From positions 1-54,641 of the forward strand of contig JAICYT010000002.1 of the NCBI GenBank assembly GCA_025934075.1: a DNA stretch of 54,641 nucleotides. Reading direction: 5' to 3'. Under the pieces are notes generated by a model that saw only the letters and a list, made by a program, of their open reading frames with translations, was not told the origin of the DNA and ran no database searches. Each line of letters opens with the position of its first letter. Position 1 is the first letter of the stretch. The translations under genes and the position numbers were made by a program. Shown one piece after another: positions 17,896 to 26,675 of the stretch. Source of the stretch: Gemmatimonadaceae bacterium (GTDB lineage: Bacteria; Gemmatimonadota; Gemmatimonadetes; Gemmatimonadales; Gemmatimonadaceae).

Positions 17896-19581
17896 ATGCC
17901 TCTGTCTGCTGTGTGCATCGCGCTGTGCGCGGTGCTTGGACTCTCGTCCGCGACTCCCGCCCAGCGCGCCACGCCGGCGCCTGCTGACCTCATCGTCACG
18001 AACGCACGGATCTACACCGTCGACGACGGACATCCATTCGTCTCGGCGCTCGCCGTGCGCGACGGGAAGGTCGCTTTCATCGGCTCAGTGCGTGAAGCAT
18101 CGCTTCTGCGCGGACCGAACACCCGGGTCATCGACGCCACGGGGCGAACGGTGATTCCCGGAATGGTCGACGCGCATGCGCATCTCTTCGGCCTCGGCGA
18201 ATTCCTGCGCAGCATCGATCTGACCGACACACGTTCGTTCGACGAGATCGTATCACGCGTGGGTGCGCGCGTGAAGGAAGCGACAGCCGGGCGTTGGGTG
18301 ATCGGTCGCGGCTGGGATCAGAACAAATGGGGCAATACCCGTTTCCCCACGCACGAAGCGCTGTCGGCGGTTTCGCCGAACAATCCGGTCGTGCTCGAGC
18401 GCATCGACGGCCACGCGCTGCTCGCGAACGGGTCGGCAATGCGTGCGGCCGGCGTCACCGCGGGGACGAAAGATCCGGCCGGCGGTCGCATCGAACGTGA
18501 AGCGAGCGGCGCGCCGACTGGCGTGTTCGTCGATAACGCGATGGAAATCATCGATCGCGTCATTCCGCCGATGTCGCATGACGAGATGACGTCCACCGCG
18601 CTCGCCGCGGTGAAGGAGTCGAATTCCTGGGGGCTGACCGGCCTCCACGATCCCGGCGAACCGCGCGCAGTCCTCGACGTCTTCGAGGAGTTGGCGAAGG
18701 CGGGCACATTCACCCTTCGCGTCTACGCGATGATCTCCGACGACAGCGCGGCGATCGAGCACTATTTCCAGCGCGGGCCGCAGAATGCGCTCTATGATTC
18801 GCACTTGTGGATTCGCGCGATCAAGCTGTACGCCGACGGCGCGCTCGGCTCACGCGGCGCGGCGCTGCTCGACCCATACACCGACGATCCCAAGAACAGC
18901 GGCCTCCTCAAGTCGACGCCCGAGCATTTGCGCGACGTCTCGACGCGAGCGCTTCAGCACGGCTTCCAGGTCGCCACGCACGCCATTGGCGACCGGGGCA
19001 ACCGAATCGCCCTCGACGCTTACGAGGCCGCGCTAAAAGCTGTGCCGACGGTCGATCATCGATTCCGCATCGAACACGTTCAGGTGCTCGACCACGCCGA
19101 CATTCCGCGTTTTGCGCAGCTTGGCGTCATTCCTTCGATGCAAGCCGTCCATCAGACGAGCGACATGTACTGGGCGGCAAATCGCCTGGGCTATGCTCGA
19201 ACGTTTGGCGCGTACGCGTGGCGTTCATTGCTGAACACCGGCGTCATCATCCCAAACGGCAGCGATTTTCCCGTCGAGCGGGTCAACCCGCTGTTCTCGT
19301 TTCATGCGGCCGTGTCGCGGCAAGACGACGATAACTGGCCGCCGGGCGGTTGGTTTCCGGAACAGAAGATGACCCGCGAAGAGGCGCTGAAGGCGATGAC
19401 CATCTGGCCGGCCTATGCCGCCTTCCAGGAACAAACGATGGGCTCGCTGACCGTCGGGAAGCTTGCCGATTTTGTCATTCTTGACCGCGACATCATGACA
19501 ATTCCGGACTCGGAGATACTCGGAACAAATGTGCTCGCGACGTATATTGGAGGACGGGTTGTTTTCGAGCGCGGCCACTAA
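17896..19581 (+). CDS. YtcJ-type exported amidohydrolase
   Basis: A 561-residue metal-dependent hydrolase of the YtcJ-like amidohydrolase group. It begins with a signal peptide (AVLGLSSATPAQ), then the metal motif VDAHAHLF, the lysine-containing IKLYADGALGSRGA segment, HAIGDRGN and IEHVQ histidines, and the terminal Asp in NGSDFPVE. The C-terminal region LTVGKLADFVILDRD closes the usual beta sandwich. Group members hydrolyse N-acyl or amide substrates; no specific substrate can be assigned. It lies 59 nt after the plug gene on the same strand and may be co-transcribed with it. Confidence 0.88.
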   Translation: MPLSAVCIALCAVLGLSSATPAQRATPAPADLIVTNARIYTVDDGHPFVSALAVRDGKVAFIGSVREASLLRGPNTRVIDATGRTVIPGMVDAHAHLFGLGEFLRSIDLTDTRSFDEIVSRVGARVKEATAGRWVIGRGWDQNKWGNTRFPTHEALSAVSPNNPVVLERIDGHALLANGSAMRAAGVTAGTKDPAGGRIEREASGAPTGVFVDNAMEIIDRVIPPMSHDEMTSTALAAVKESNSWGLTGLHDPGEPRAVLDVFEELAKAGTFTLRVYAMISDDSAAIEHYFQRGPQNALYDSHLWIRAIKLYADGALGSRGAALLDPYTDDPKNSGLLKSTPEHLRDVSTRALQHGFQVATHAIGDRGNRIALDAYEAALKAVPTVDHRFRIEHVQVLDHADIPRFAQLGVIPSMQAVHQTSDMYWAANRLGYARTFGAYAWRSLLNTGVIIPNGSDFPVERVNPLFSFHAAVSRQDDDNWPPGGWFPEQKMTREEALKAMTIWPAYAAFQEQTMGSLTVGKLADFVILDRDIMTIPDSEILGTNVLATYIGGRVVFERGH

Positions 19582-19613
19582 CCGCGCCCGCAGGTCCTTT
19601 TGTCTTCCAGCTC

Positions 19614-20066
19614 ATGGTCCCACCTGTCGCGGGGCTCGGCCCCGCCACTGATGCCATAGACCAACGGCAGCGCTGGCTCACGCCAGAGCGGCTCACGCGT
19701 CTCCGCGGAATTCTACTTGCGCTCACGCTGTTCTTCGGGCTCGCGGTTTACGTCTTCCACACATTGGGCGCGTCCCATCTCGCCCAGCCGGTGTTTGTGC
19801 GAAAGCTGCGCGGCGTCGGCGTGTTGACGTGGTTGTATGCGTTGGTCCAGATGATCGACTTGCGCTTTTATAACAGCCGGTGGGCCCGTCGGCGACGAGA
19901 GTCCATGGGGATTCCGGACAGTCTTCACGGTTGGCTATTCGGGCAAATGCTCGCATGGTTCGGAATTCTGTATTACGGGCTGACCGAGGACCTCCGCTGG
20001 TACGTCGCCGGCCTGATCATCCTGGGACTGAGCTTCCTCGTATTCCCCGTTCGCCGTCCCCGGTAG
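19614..20066 (+). CDS. Small polytopic membrane protein, unknown family
   Basis: A 150-residue protein with about four hydrophobic segments (near residues 31-50, 66-83, 104-121 and 126-144) separated by basic loops (RWARRRRES), giving inside-positive topology. I do not recognise the family and see no catalytic motif. The ATG at 19614 is the first in frame; the stop is followed by a palindrome-rich 92-bp gap. It sits 32 nt after the amidohydrolase. Confidence 0.6.
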   Translation: MVPPVAGLGPATDAIDQRQRWLTPERLTRLRGILLALTLFFGLAVYVFHTLGASHLAQPVFVRKLRGVGVLTWLYALVQMIDLRFYNSRWARRRRESMGIPDSLHGWLFGQMLAWFGILYYGLTEDLRWYVAGLIILGLSFLVFPVRRPR

Positions 20067-20097
20067 CCAGCGTTCGATCACTGGTCTCTTCCATCCC

Positions 20098-20135
20098 GTC
20101 CCGGCCGGGACTAGGATTTCCTCACTAGATCCTAG
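20098..20135. promoter_or_regulatory. Two adjacent palindromes before the peptidase operon
   Basis: gtcccggccgggac (20098-20111) is a perfect 14-bp palindrome, and ctaggat/atcctag (20111-20117 and 20129-20135) is a second inverted repeat sharing one base with it. They lie in the gap between a membrane-protein stop and the M42 peptidase start. A terminator or operator are both possible; there is no T-run. Confidence 0.35.
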
Positions 20136-20158
20136 ACCAACCCGACCCCGCGCGAAGA

Positions 20159-21229
20159 ATGCTGAGTCCGTCCTCGCTGGCGTTTCTCAAACGTTTACTC
20201 GACACACCCGGCCCATCGGGGTTTGAAGCCGCTGCCGCTCGCGTCTGGCGCGAAGAGGCGTCGACGTTCGCCGTCAATGTCACGACAGACGTCGCGGGCA
20301 ACAGCATGGCAGAGGTCAATCCCGGCGGCTCGCCGACGATCATGCTCGACGGCCACATCGACGAGATCGGGCTGATCGTGCAGTACATCGACGACGAAGG
20401 CTACGTCTATCCATCGCCAATCGGCGGTTGGGATCCGCAGGTGCTGGTCGGACAGCGCATTCGATTCCTGGGCCGAGCGGGCGACGTGCTCGGCGTGATC
20501 GGCAAGAAGCCGATCCACCTCATGAAGCCGACCGACCGCGAGCAAGCGTCGAAGATGACCGACATCTGGGTCGACATCGGCGCGTCGAATCGCGCCGAGG
20601 CGGAAGGACGACTCAACGTCGGCGACCCTGGTGTGATCGACTCGAAGTCGATCGACTTTCCGAACAATCGTCTGGTCTCGCGCTCGATCGACGATCGCAT
20701 CGGCGCATTCGTCGTGCTCGAGGCGTTGCGGCGCTATGCGCAGAATCCAGGACCCGCACGCGTCGTCGCCGCGGCGACGACCCAAGAAGAAATCGCGTGG
20801 CACGGTGGCGGTGCGCTCATTTGCACCAATTGCATCCACCCGCAGATGGCGCTCGTGGTCGACGTGACCTTCGCGACCGACCATCCGAACCTCGAGAAGA
20901 AGGAGCTCGGCGATCATCGCATTGGCGGCGGTCCGGTGTTCACGCGTGGCGCGGTGATCTCGCCCGTCGTGTTCGATATGCTTCGAACCACGGCCGATCG
21001 CCATGGCATCAAGTACTCGGTCCACGCCGCCGGCCGCGATACGTCGACCAATGCCGACACGATTCACATCGCGCACGAAGGCGTCGCGACCGCGCTCGTC
21101 TCGATCCCGAATCGGTACATGCATTCGCCGAACGAGCTCGTGAGCCTCGACGACGTCGACAAGACCGCGACACTGCTCGCCGAAGTCTGTCGTGAAGTAA
21201 ACGGCAAGACTGATTTCACGGCGCGCTGA
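20159..21229 (+). CDS. M42-family aminopeptidase
   Basis: A 356-residue cytosolic dinuclear metallo-aminopeptidase of the M42 (glutamyl aminopeptidase / tetrahedral TET) family, which trims peptides at their N-terminus. Visible ligands: H66 and D68 in LDGHIDEIG, bridging D179 in RSIDDRIG, the catalytic Glu pair E210-E211 in TTQEEIAWHGG, D235 in VVDVTF, and the histidine in NRYMHSP. No signal peptide is present, as expected for the family. It starts a compact set with the M28 peptidase, the deacetylase-fold gene and an iminopeptidase-like gene, suggesting peptide utilisation. Confidence 0.92.
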   Translation: MLSPSSLAFLKRLLDTPGPSGFEAAAARVWREEASTFAVNVTTDVAGNSMAEVNPGGSPTIMLDGHIDEIGLIVQYIDDEGYVYPSPIGGWDPQVLVGQRIRFLGRAGDVLGVIGKKPIHLMKPTDREQASKMTDIWVDIGASNRAEAEGRLNVGDPGVIDSKSIDFPNNRLVSRSIDDRIGAFVVLEALRRYAQNPGPARVVAAATTQEEIAWHGGGALICTNCIHPQMALVVDVTFATDHPNLEKKELGDHRIGGGPVFTRGAVISPVVFDMLRTTADRHGIKYSVHAAGRDTSTNADTIHIAHEGVATALVSIPNRYMHSPNELVSLDDVDKTATLLAEVCREVNGKTDFTAR

Positions 21230-21264
21230 CGCACGTCGTCGCAACCCCCAAGCAGAAGGAAATC

Positions 21265-22542
21265 ATGCGATCGAATCTTCGACGGGGCGCGATGATCGGC
21301 CTCGTCGTTGCCGCGGCCGCGTGCCAGTCGCCGCATGTGGGGCCGATTACGGCAGTAGTGCCGGACTCGCTCGCCATCCGTCGCGACATCTTCTATCTCG
21401 CCAGCGACGCGCTCGGCGGGCGGCTCACTGGGACACCGGGCAACGATTCAGCGGCCGCATACATCGCACGTCGTTACGCCGCGCTTGGGCTGCAGCCGAT
21501 GTCGAATGGTTATCTGCAGCGTTTCGTCGCGCGGCCAGCCACCCGCGGCAAAGCGCCTCCGTCGGTGCCAACGCAGAACGTGTTCGCGCTTTTGCCCGGC
21601 CGCGATCCCGCGTTGCGCGGTCAGTACATCGTGATAGGCGCGCACTTCGATCACCTCGGCACGTCGATCGAAGGCGCGATGGATCCGGAGGCGAAAGGCG
21701 CCGTTCGTCGTGGCGCAGACGACAACGCGTCGGGGACGGCTGCCGTGCTCGAGCTCGCGCGTTTGCTCGCCGCTGCTCCAACTCGCCGCTCGATCATCTT
21801 CGCGAATTTTTCCGGTGAGGAAGAAGGGCTGCTCGGCTCCGCGTATTTCGTCGAGCACAGCCCTGTGCCGATCGACAGCATCGACGCAATGCTGAACTTC
21901 GACATGGTCGGGCGCCTGAAGAACGACAGGCTGATCGTCTACGGCGTTGCCACGGCGAAAGAGCTTCCCGCTCTGCTCGACAGCGCGAACGCACCGGTCG
22001 GACTGCGGCTCACCGCTCAGGGCGACGGATTTGGCGCGTCCGATCAAAGCTCATTTTACGCCAAGGATCTCCCCGTTTTGCATTTCTTCACCGATTTGCA
22101 CGACGATTACCACCGCGCGAGCGACGTTCCGGAGCACATCAACGCGGCCGGCGAAGCGCGCGTCGTCACTGTTGCCGAGCGCGTCGCGCGTGAGATTGGC
22201 GACCGACCGGGGCGACTGACGTTCACGCGCGCTGTCGCCGCCGCACCTGTGGGTGCGACGCGCGAGGGGTCCGACGTGTATCTGGGATCGATTCCAGACA
22301 TGGCGGGCGACGACACGCCCGGGCTCAAGCTGACTGGCGTCCGCGCCGGAAGCCCTGCCGATGTCGGCGGCCTCAAGGCGGGCGATGTAATCGTCGAGTT
22401 CGACAGTAAGCCGGTAACGGATTTATTCGAGTATTCGAATGCGTTGTACGCTCACAAGCCCGGCGATGAAGTTGGTATTGTCATTCTGCGAGCCGGCCAG
22501 CGCTTGACGCTGCATGTCACGCTGGGAAAGCGCGGAAGCTGA
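21265..22542 (+). CDS. M28-family metallopeptidase lipoprotein with PDZ domain
   Basis: A 425-residue exported peptidase. The lipoprotein signal ends AAAAC20, so it is probably anchored by lipid. The zinc ligands and catalytic residues of M28 are present: IGAHFDH, RRGADDNASG, the general base in GEEEGLLGS, an Asp in NFDMVGR and a final His in DDYHRASD. A PDZ domain follows (about residues 340-420: GVRAGSPADVGGLKAGDVIVEF). M28 enzymes with a PDZ act as aminopeptidases on extracytoplasmic peptides. A GAAGGA site precedes the ATG. It is 35 nt downstream of the M42 gene. Confidence 0.92.
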   Translation: MRSNLRRGAMIGLVVAAAACQSPHVGPITAVVPDSLAIRRDIFYLASDALGGRLTGTPGNDSAAAYIARRYAALGLQPMSNGYLQRFVARPATRGKAPPSVPTQNVFALLPGRDPALRGQYIVIGAHFDHLGTSIEGAMDPEAKGAVRRGADDNASGTAAVLELARLLAAAPTRRSIIFANFSGEEEGLLGSAYFVEHSPVPIDSIDAMLNFDMVGRLKNDRLIVYGVATAKELPALLDSANAPVGLRLTAQGDGFGASDQSSFYAKDLPVLHFFTDLHDDYHRASDVPEHINAAGEARVVTVAERVAREIGDRPGRLTFTRAVAAAPVGATREGSDVYLGSIPDMAGDDTPGLKLTGVRAGSPADVGGLKAGDVIVEFDSKPVTDLFEYSNALYAHKPGDEVGIVILRAGQRLTLHVTLGKRGS

Positions 22543-22567
22543 GCAGCGCCTGTCACGGGATCGAGCG

Positions 22568-23476
22568 GTGCCCCTACACGTTTGGTCCAACGCGAAATAC
22601 AGCTTTCCGCTTCCCGACGGACACCGTTTCCCGATCGCGAAATACGCGATGCTCCGCGAGCAGGTCATCGCCGACGGCATCGTGCCGGCAGATTGCGTGC
22701 ATGATCCGGCGCGCGTCTCGCTCGACGATTTGCTGCTCGTCCACACGCGTGATTACATCCAGCGTTTCACGCGCGGGGCGCTGACGTCTCATGAAGAGCG
22801 ACGACTCGGATTCCCGTGGTCGGAAGCGCTCGTCGAGCGTTCGTATCGTTCCGCGGGCGGCACATGCGAAGCGGCGCGCGCAGCGCTGGACCAAGGGATC
22901 ACCATGAATCTTGCCGGCGGCACGCACCACGCGTTCCCATCACACGGTGAAGGGTTTTGCGTCTTCAATGACGTGGCCATCGCGATTCGTGCGCTTCAGC
23001 GTGACGGATTGATCGACCGCGCGGCGGTGATCGATCTCGACGTTCACCAGGGCAACGGTACGCACGCCGTGTTTGCCGGCGACGACCGTGTCTTTACGTT
23101 CAGCATGCACGGCGGACGTAATTATCCGTTTCGCAAAATCGCCGGCAGTCTCGACATCGAATTGGCCGATCGGACCGGCGACGATGATTATCTCACGCTT
23201 CTCTCCGAGGCGCTTCCGCGGGTCATCGAGTCGGCGCGACCCGACCTGGTGATCTATCTCGCGGGCGCCGATTCGCACGAGCATGACCGATTGGGACGCC
23301 TGTCGCTCACGTTCGATGGTCTCGCGCGCCGCGACTCGATCGTGCTCGATCAATGTCGCGAGGTTGGGATTCCCGTCGCCATCACGATGGCCGGAGGCTA
23401 CGGCAATCCGATCAGCGAGACGGTTCAGGTTCACGTGACGACGGTGTCGATCGCCGCGCGTTATTCGCATTCTTGA
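22568..23476 (+). CDS. Histone-deacetylase-fold hydrolase
   Basis: A 302-residue zinc hydrolase of the HDAC/AcuC/acetylpolyamine amidohydrolase fold. All key elements are visible: GGTHHAFP (tandem His), GFCVFNDVA, the metal ligands in DLDVHQGNGT, a further ligand Asp in LAGADSHEHD, and the AGGYG loop with the catalytic Tyr. Bacterial members deacetylate small amides, polyamines or protein lysines; the substrate here is unknown. I prefer GTG at 22568 because the family begins close to the LPDGHRFP motif; an ATG at 22514 would overlap the M28 gene by 29 nt and add 18 residues. The stop abuts the next ATG. Confidence 0.88.
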   Translation: MPLHVWSNAKYSFPLPDGHRFPIAKYAMLREQVIADGIVPADCVHDPARVSLDDLLLVHTRDYIQRFTRGALTSHEERRLGFPWSEALVERSYRSAGGTCEAARAALDQGITMNLAGGTHHAFPSHGEGFCVFNDVAIAIRALQRDGLIDRAAVIDLDVHQGNGTHAVFAGDDRVFTFSMHGGRNYPFRKIAGSLDIELADRTGDDDYLTLLSEALPRVIESARPDLVIYLAGADSHEHDRLGRLSLTFDGLARRDSIVLDQCREVGIPVAITMAGGYGNPISETVQVHVTTVSIAARYSHS

Positions 23477-24358
23477 ATGCCGCCGATTCCTCCGCCGCGC
23501 GCATCCGGCTTCACGTCGACCACCCAGATCCCGCTTTACTGGGCGGTGTACGGTCCGGACGGTGCGCCGCGGCTGCTCGTGCTCCATGGCGGCCCCGGTG
23601 CGCACCACGATTACCTGCTCCCCCAAATGTTGCAGCTCGCGGACTCCTACGAGTTGATCTTCTACGACCAGCGCGGCGGCGGTCGGTCGAAGACCGATGA
23701 CCGCACGCCCATCACATGGCGGACGCACGTCGAAGAGTTGGATCACGTGATCGGCGAACTGCGGGTGGACCCGGCCACCATCGTGGGATACTCGTGGGGC
23801 GGCCTGCTCGCCATTCTGTACGCCATCGAAGCCGCGGCGGGTCGAACGCGGCATCGGCCGACCCGGCTCGTGCTGATCGATCCCGCGCCGGTCACTCGCG
23901 CGTACCGCGAGGATTTCGAGCGCGAGTTTCTGCGCCGGCAATCCGACGCCGCTGTCGGAAAACTCCGAGCCGATCTCGCGGGCTCCGGCCTTCGCGAGCG
24001 GGATCCCGACGCCTATCGGCAACGAGCGTTCGAGCTCAGCGTCGCCGGCTACTTCGCCGATCCCGCCGCAACACACGATCTGACACCATTTCGTGTCACC
24101 GGTCGCGTTCAACAGTCTGTATGGGAAAGCCTTGGCCAGTACAATCTGCTCGCTCCCGGACAACTCGATTCGATTGTCGTACCGACGTTGATCGTGCACG
24201 GGCGCCAAGATCCAATTCCGCTCGCGTCGTCCGAAGCAGCGGCAACCGCGATGGGCGCACAGCTCGTCGTGATCGAGGATGCCGGACACGTACCGTATGT
24301 CGAACAACCGCAGGCACTGTTTACCGCCGTGCGCGACTTTCTCGTGCACCAAGACTGA
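23477..24358 (+). CDS. Alpha/beta hydrolase, proline-iminopeptidase-like
   Basis: A 293-residue alpha/beta hydrolase of the S33 prolyl-aminopeptidase type. Motifs in order: the HGGPG oxyanion loop, YDQRGGGRS, the nucleophile elbow GYSWGG, a lid region, the acid Asp in VHGRQDP and the catalytic His in DAGHVPY. No signal peptide. It begins immediately after the TGA of the deacetylase-fold gene, so the two are translationally coupled. Together with the M42 and M28 peptidases it suggests stepwise peptide breakdown, including proline-containing peptides; that specificity is inferred from family resemblance only. Confidence 0.88.
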   Translation: MPPIPPPRASGFTSTTQIPLYWAVYGPDGAPRLLVLHGGPGAHHDYLLPQMLQLADSYELIFYDQRGGGRSKTDDRTPITWRTHVEELDHVIGELRVDPATIVGYSWGGLLAILYAIEAAAGRTRHRPTRLVLIDPAPVTRAYREDFEREFLRRQSDAAVGKLRADLAGSGLRERDPDAYRQRAFELSVAGYFADPAATHDLTPFRVTGRVQQSVWESLGQYNLLAPGQLDSIVVPTLIVHGRQDPIPLASSEAAATAMGAQLVVIEDAGHVPYVEQPQALFTAVRDFLVHQD

Positions 24359-24409
24359 AGCGACGCCGCTCTCTTGCTCTAGGCCCGGACCCCGTATTAG
24401 CTGTTGCTT

Positions 24410-24859
24410 ATGTCCCCAACCGAGTCTCCGCCAGTCATCGCCACGATCGAGCGTTCGGGTCGACGTTACACCGTAACGTGCCGGGTCGCGTTCGACGGAA
24501 TCGAGTACGTCGGCCGGTTGTGGTTTGCCGAGGAAGGTTGGGATCAAACCGGCGTCCCCGATCGAGGCGCACTACCGGGCCGTAGCCGCGACGAGGTGCT
24601 CGACCTCGCCCGCCGAATCCCGGCGGAGGAGCTCGGCATGCGGCATCGCCGCGCACTCTCGGAGAAGCGGACATTCCTGCGTCTCCGCCGCGTGACCGAA
24701 GAGCTGCTCACCAAGATTCGGTACATGAACCAGATCGCAATCTCGATGCGCGACGGATTGCTCGATGCCGAGGGCGCGAAACAGGAAATCGAGCTGACCG
24801 AACGCCAGCTCCACGAGTGCGTCGACCGGATTCGGCACAACGCTGGCATCCAGGAGTAG
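24410..24859 (+). CDS. Hypothetical protein with helical C-terminus
   Basis: A 149-residue cytosolic protein. Residues 10-50 look beta-rich (ATIERSGRRYTVTCRV, VGRLWFAEEGW); residues 80-145 are charged and strongly helical, probably a coiled coil. I recognise no family. The ATG at 24410 is preferred over a TTG two codons earlier. It is 51 nt after the hydrolase stop and 59 nt before polX on the same strand, which leaves open whether it belongs to either unit. Confidence 0.6.
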   Translation: MSPTESPPVIATIERSGRRYTVTCRVAFDGIEYVGRLWFAEEGWDQTGVPDRGALPGRSRDEVLDLARRIPAEELGMRHRRALSEKRTFLRLRRVTEELLTKIRYMNQIAISMRDGLLDAEGAKQEIELTERQLHECVDRIRHNAGIQE

Positions 24860-24918
24860 GGGTCCAGGAGTAGCGGTCTCGTTGTTGCCATTCGCGTGAG
24901 TCTCGATCCGGTTCGTTT

Positions 24919-26646
24919 ATGGATTCTCGTACCGCCGCGCACGTGCTCTCGCAAATTGCGGCGTACCTCGAGCTGAAAGGCGAGAACTCGTTCAAGCGCC
25001 GCGCATACGCCGGCGCGGCGCAAGGTCTTCTTGCGCTCGGCGCCGACGATCTCGCCCCGCTGTATCGCTCCGGGGAGCTCGGGAGAGTGCGCGGCCTGGG
25101 ACCGGCAACGCTCGCCGTCGTTCGTGACTTGATCGAAACGGGCGAATCGCGGTACCTCGAGCAGCTTCGCGAGTCGATGCCCGAAGGGCTGCTCGAGATG
25201 CTAGACGTTCCTGGACTCTCGCCACTCAAGATCCATCAGATTCATGAGGGACTTGGCATTGAGACGCTCGAGGAATTGGAGGCGGCCGCGAAGGACGGGC
25301 GTCTCGCCACGCTGCCGAAAGTCGGACCGAAGACTGTCGCCAAACTCTTGAGAGGCATTGCCGCAGCACGCGAACATGGAACGCTGCGGCTCTACCATCA
25401 TGCCTACATCGAAGCACAGCGGTTGCGCGCATCCGTGGCAAGCCACCCCGATGTGGCGCGTGCCGAGCTCGCGGGCGCCGTTCGTCGCCGGGCTGAAGTC
25501 GTGGCACGTGTCGACATCGTTGCGGAGTGCCGGAGGAATCCTGTCGCCGTCGCGCAGTCGTTCACCCGGCTTGCGGGAATAAAGAGCGCCCGCGCCGATA
25601 AGGCCTCCGTGTCAATTCGATTCGTCGACGGCGCCGAGCTCGAGCTGCATTGCGTCGATCGTGATCGCTTCGCCGTCGCGCTCTGGCGTGCAACCGGAAG
25701 CGACGCGCACGTGAGTGCCGTTGCGGCCGCGCTGCAAGCGAACGGCGTCGAGCTCGACGACGACCGTCTCCGCGATTCAAGCGGCGGCTTCATCCCGACG
25801 CCCGACGAGCGCTCGATCTATTCCGCCGCCGCCCTCGCGTTCGTCGAGCCGGAGCTGCGCGAGGGACTCGGTGAAGTTGACGCGGCACGACGTCGAGCGC
25901 TGCCGGCGCTTCTCACGGTCACGGACATTCGCGGCGTGCTGCACTGCCACTCGCACTACTCCGACGGAAAAGCGTCGATCGGCGAGATGGCACAGGCCGC
26001 GAAGGAACGCGGCTGGAGCTACATCGGCATCACCGATCATTCGCAGGCCGCGTTCTTTGCCGGAGGATTGTCGCGCGAAGCCGTGCGGGCTCAACACGAT
26101 GAGATTGACGAGTTGAATGCCACACTCGACGGTTTTCGCGTGCTCAAGGGCATCGAGGCCGACATTCTCGCCGACGGCCAGATCGACTACGGCGACGAGC
26201 TGCTGGACGAATTCGATTTCGTCGTTGGCTCGATCCACTCGCGCTTCTCGATGGATCGAACCACGATGACTGACCGCGTCCTGCGCGCACTCGACGATCC
26301 GCATCTCACGATCTTGGCGCACCCCACTGGACGCCTGCTTCTGTCGCGGGACCCATACGCGCTCGACGTCCAGGCCGTGCTCGAGAAAGCCGCCGCACTT
26401 GGCGTCGCCGTCGAGCTCAATGCCGACCCGCACCGGCTCGACCTCGACTGGCGGCACTTGCAGACAGCCAAGCGGCTCGGCGTAACGATCGAAATCGGTC
26501 CGGACGCGCATTCCGCGCGCGGACTCGATAACATGGAGGTCGGCGTCGGCATTGCTCGAAAAGGCTGGCTCGAGCGTGCCGACGTGCTCAATGCACGATC
26601 GGCCGACGACGTCGTCGCTTTTGCCCGGGCCCGGCGCCGACTCTGA
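24919..26646 (+). CDS. polX: PolX-family DNA polymerase/PHP exonuclease with degenerate polymerase site
   Basis: A 575-residue bacterial PolX: N-terminal helix-hairpin-helix region (residues 1-140, with RGLGPATL and PKVGPKTV), a polymerase-fold segment, and a C-terminal PHP metal phosphoesterase (LHCHSHYSDG at 341-350, ITDHSQ, GIEADIL, GSIHSRF, AHPTGR, GPDAHS). The PHP metal set looks complete. The polymerase site is altered: the usual GS...DxD reads AGAVRR...ARVDIV (185-201), with the first Asp now Arg, and the third acid is Glu242. The enzyme probably retains 3'-5' exonuclease or AP-site activity in base-excision repair but not normal synthesis. nth follows 29 nt later. Confidence 0.9.
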   Translation: MDSRTAAHVLSQIAAYLELKGENSFKRRAYAGAAQGLLALGADDLAPLYRSGELGRVRGLGPATLAVVRDLIETGESRYLEQLRESMPEGLLEMLDVPGLSPLKIHQIHEGLGIETLEELEAAAKDGRLATLPKVGPKTVAKLLRGIAAAREHGTLRLYHHAYIEAQRLRASVASHPDVARAELAGAVRRRAEVVARVDIVAECRRNPVAVAQSFTRLAGIKSARADKASVSIRFVDGAELELHCVDRDRFAVALWRATGSDAHVSAVAAALQANGVELDDDRLRDSSGGFIPTPDERSIYSAAALAFVEPELREGLGEVDAARRRALPALLTVTDIRGVLHCHSHYSDGKASIGEMAQAAKERGWSYIGITDHSQAAFFAGGLSREAVRAQHDEIDELNATLDGFRVLKGIEADILADGQIDYGDELLDEFDFVVGSIHSRFSMDRTTMTDRVLRALDDPHLTILAHPTGRLLLSRDPYALDVQAVLEKAAALGVAVELNADPHRLDLDWRHLQTAKRLGVTIEIGPDAHSARGLDNMEVGVGIARKGWLERADVLNARSADDVVAFARARRRL

Positions 26647-26675
26647 CGTATCATTGTTCACCGCACCGCTCCGAC

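Noticed and set aside
22940..24547. 535-codon open frame on the minus strand
   Set aside because: It opposes the well-supported deacetylase-fold and hydrolase genes and has no recognisable domain.
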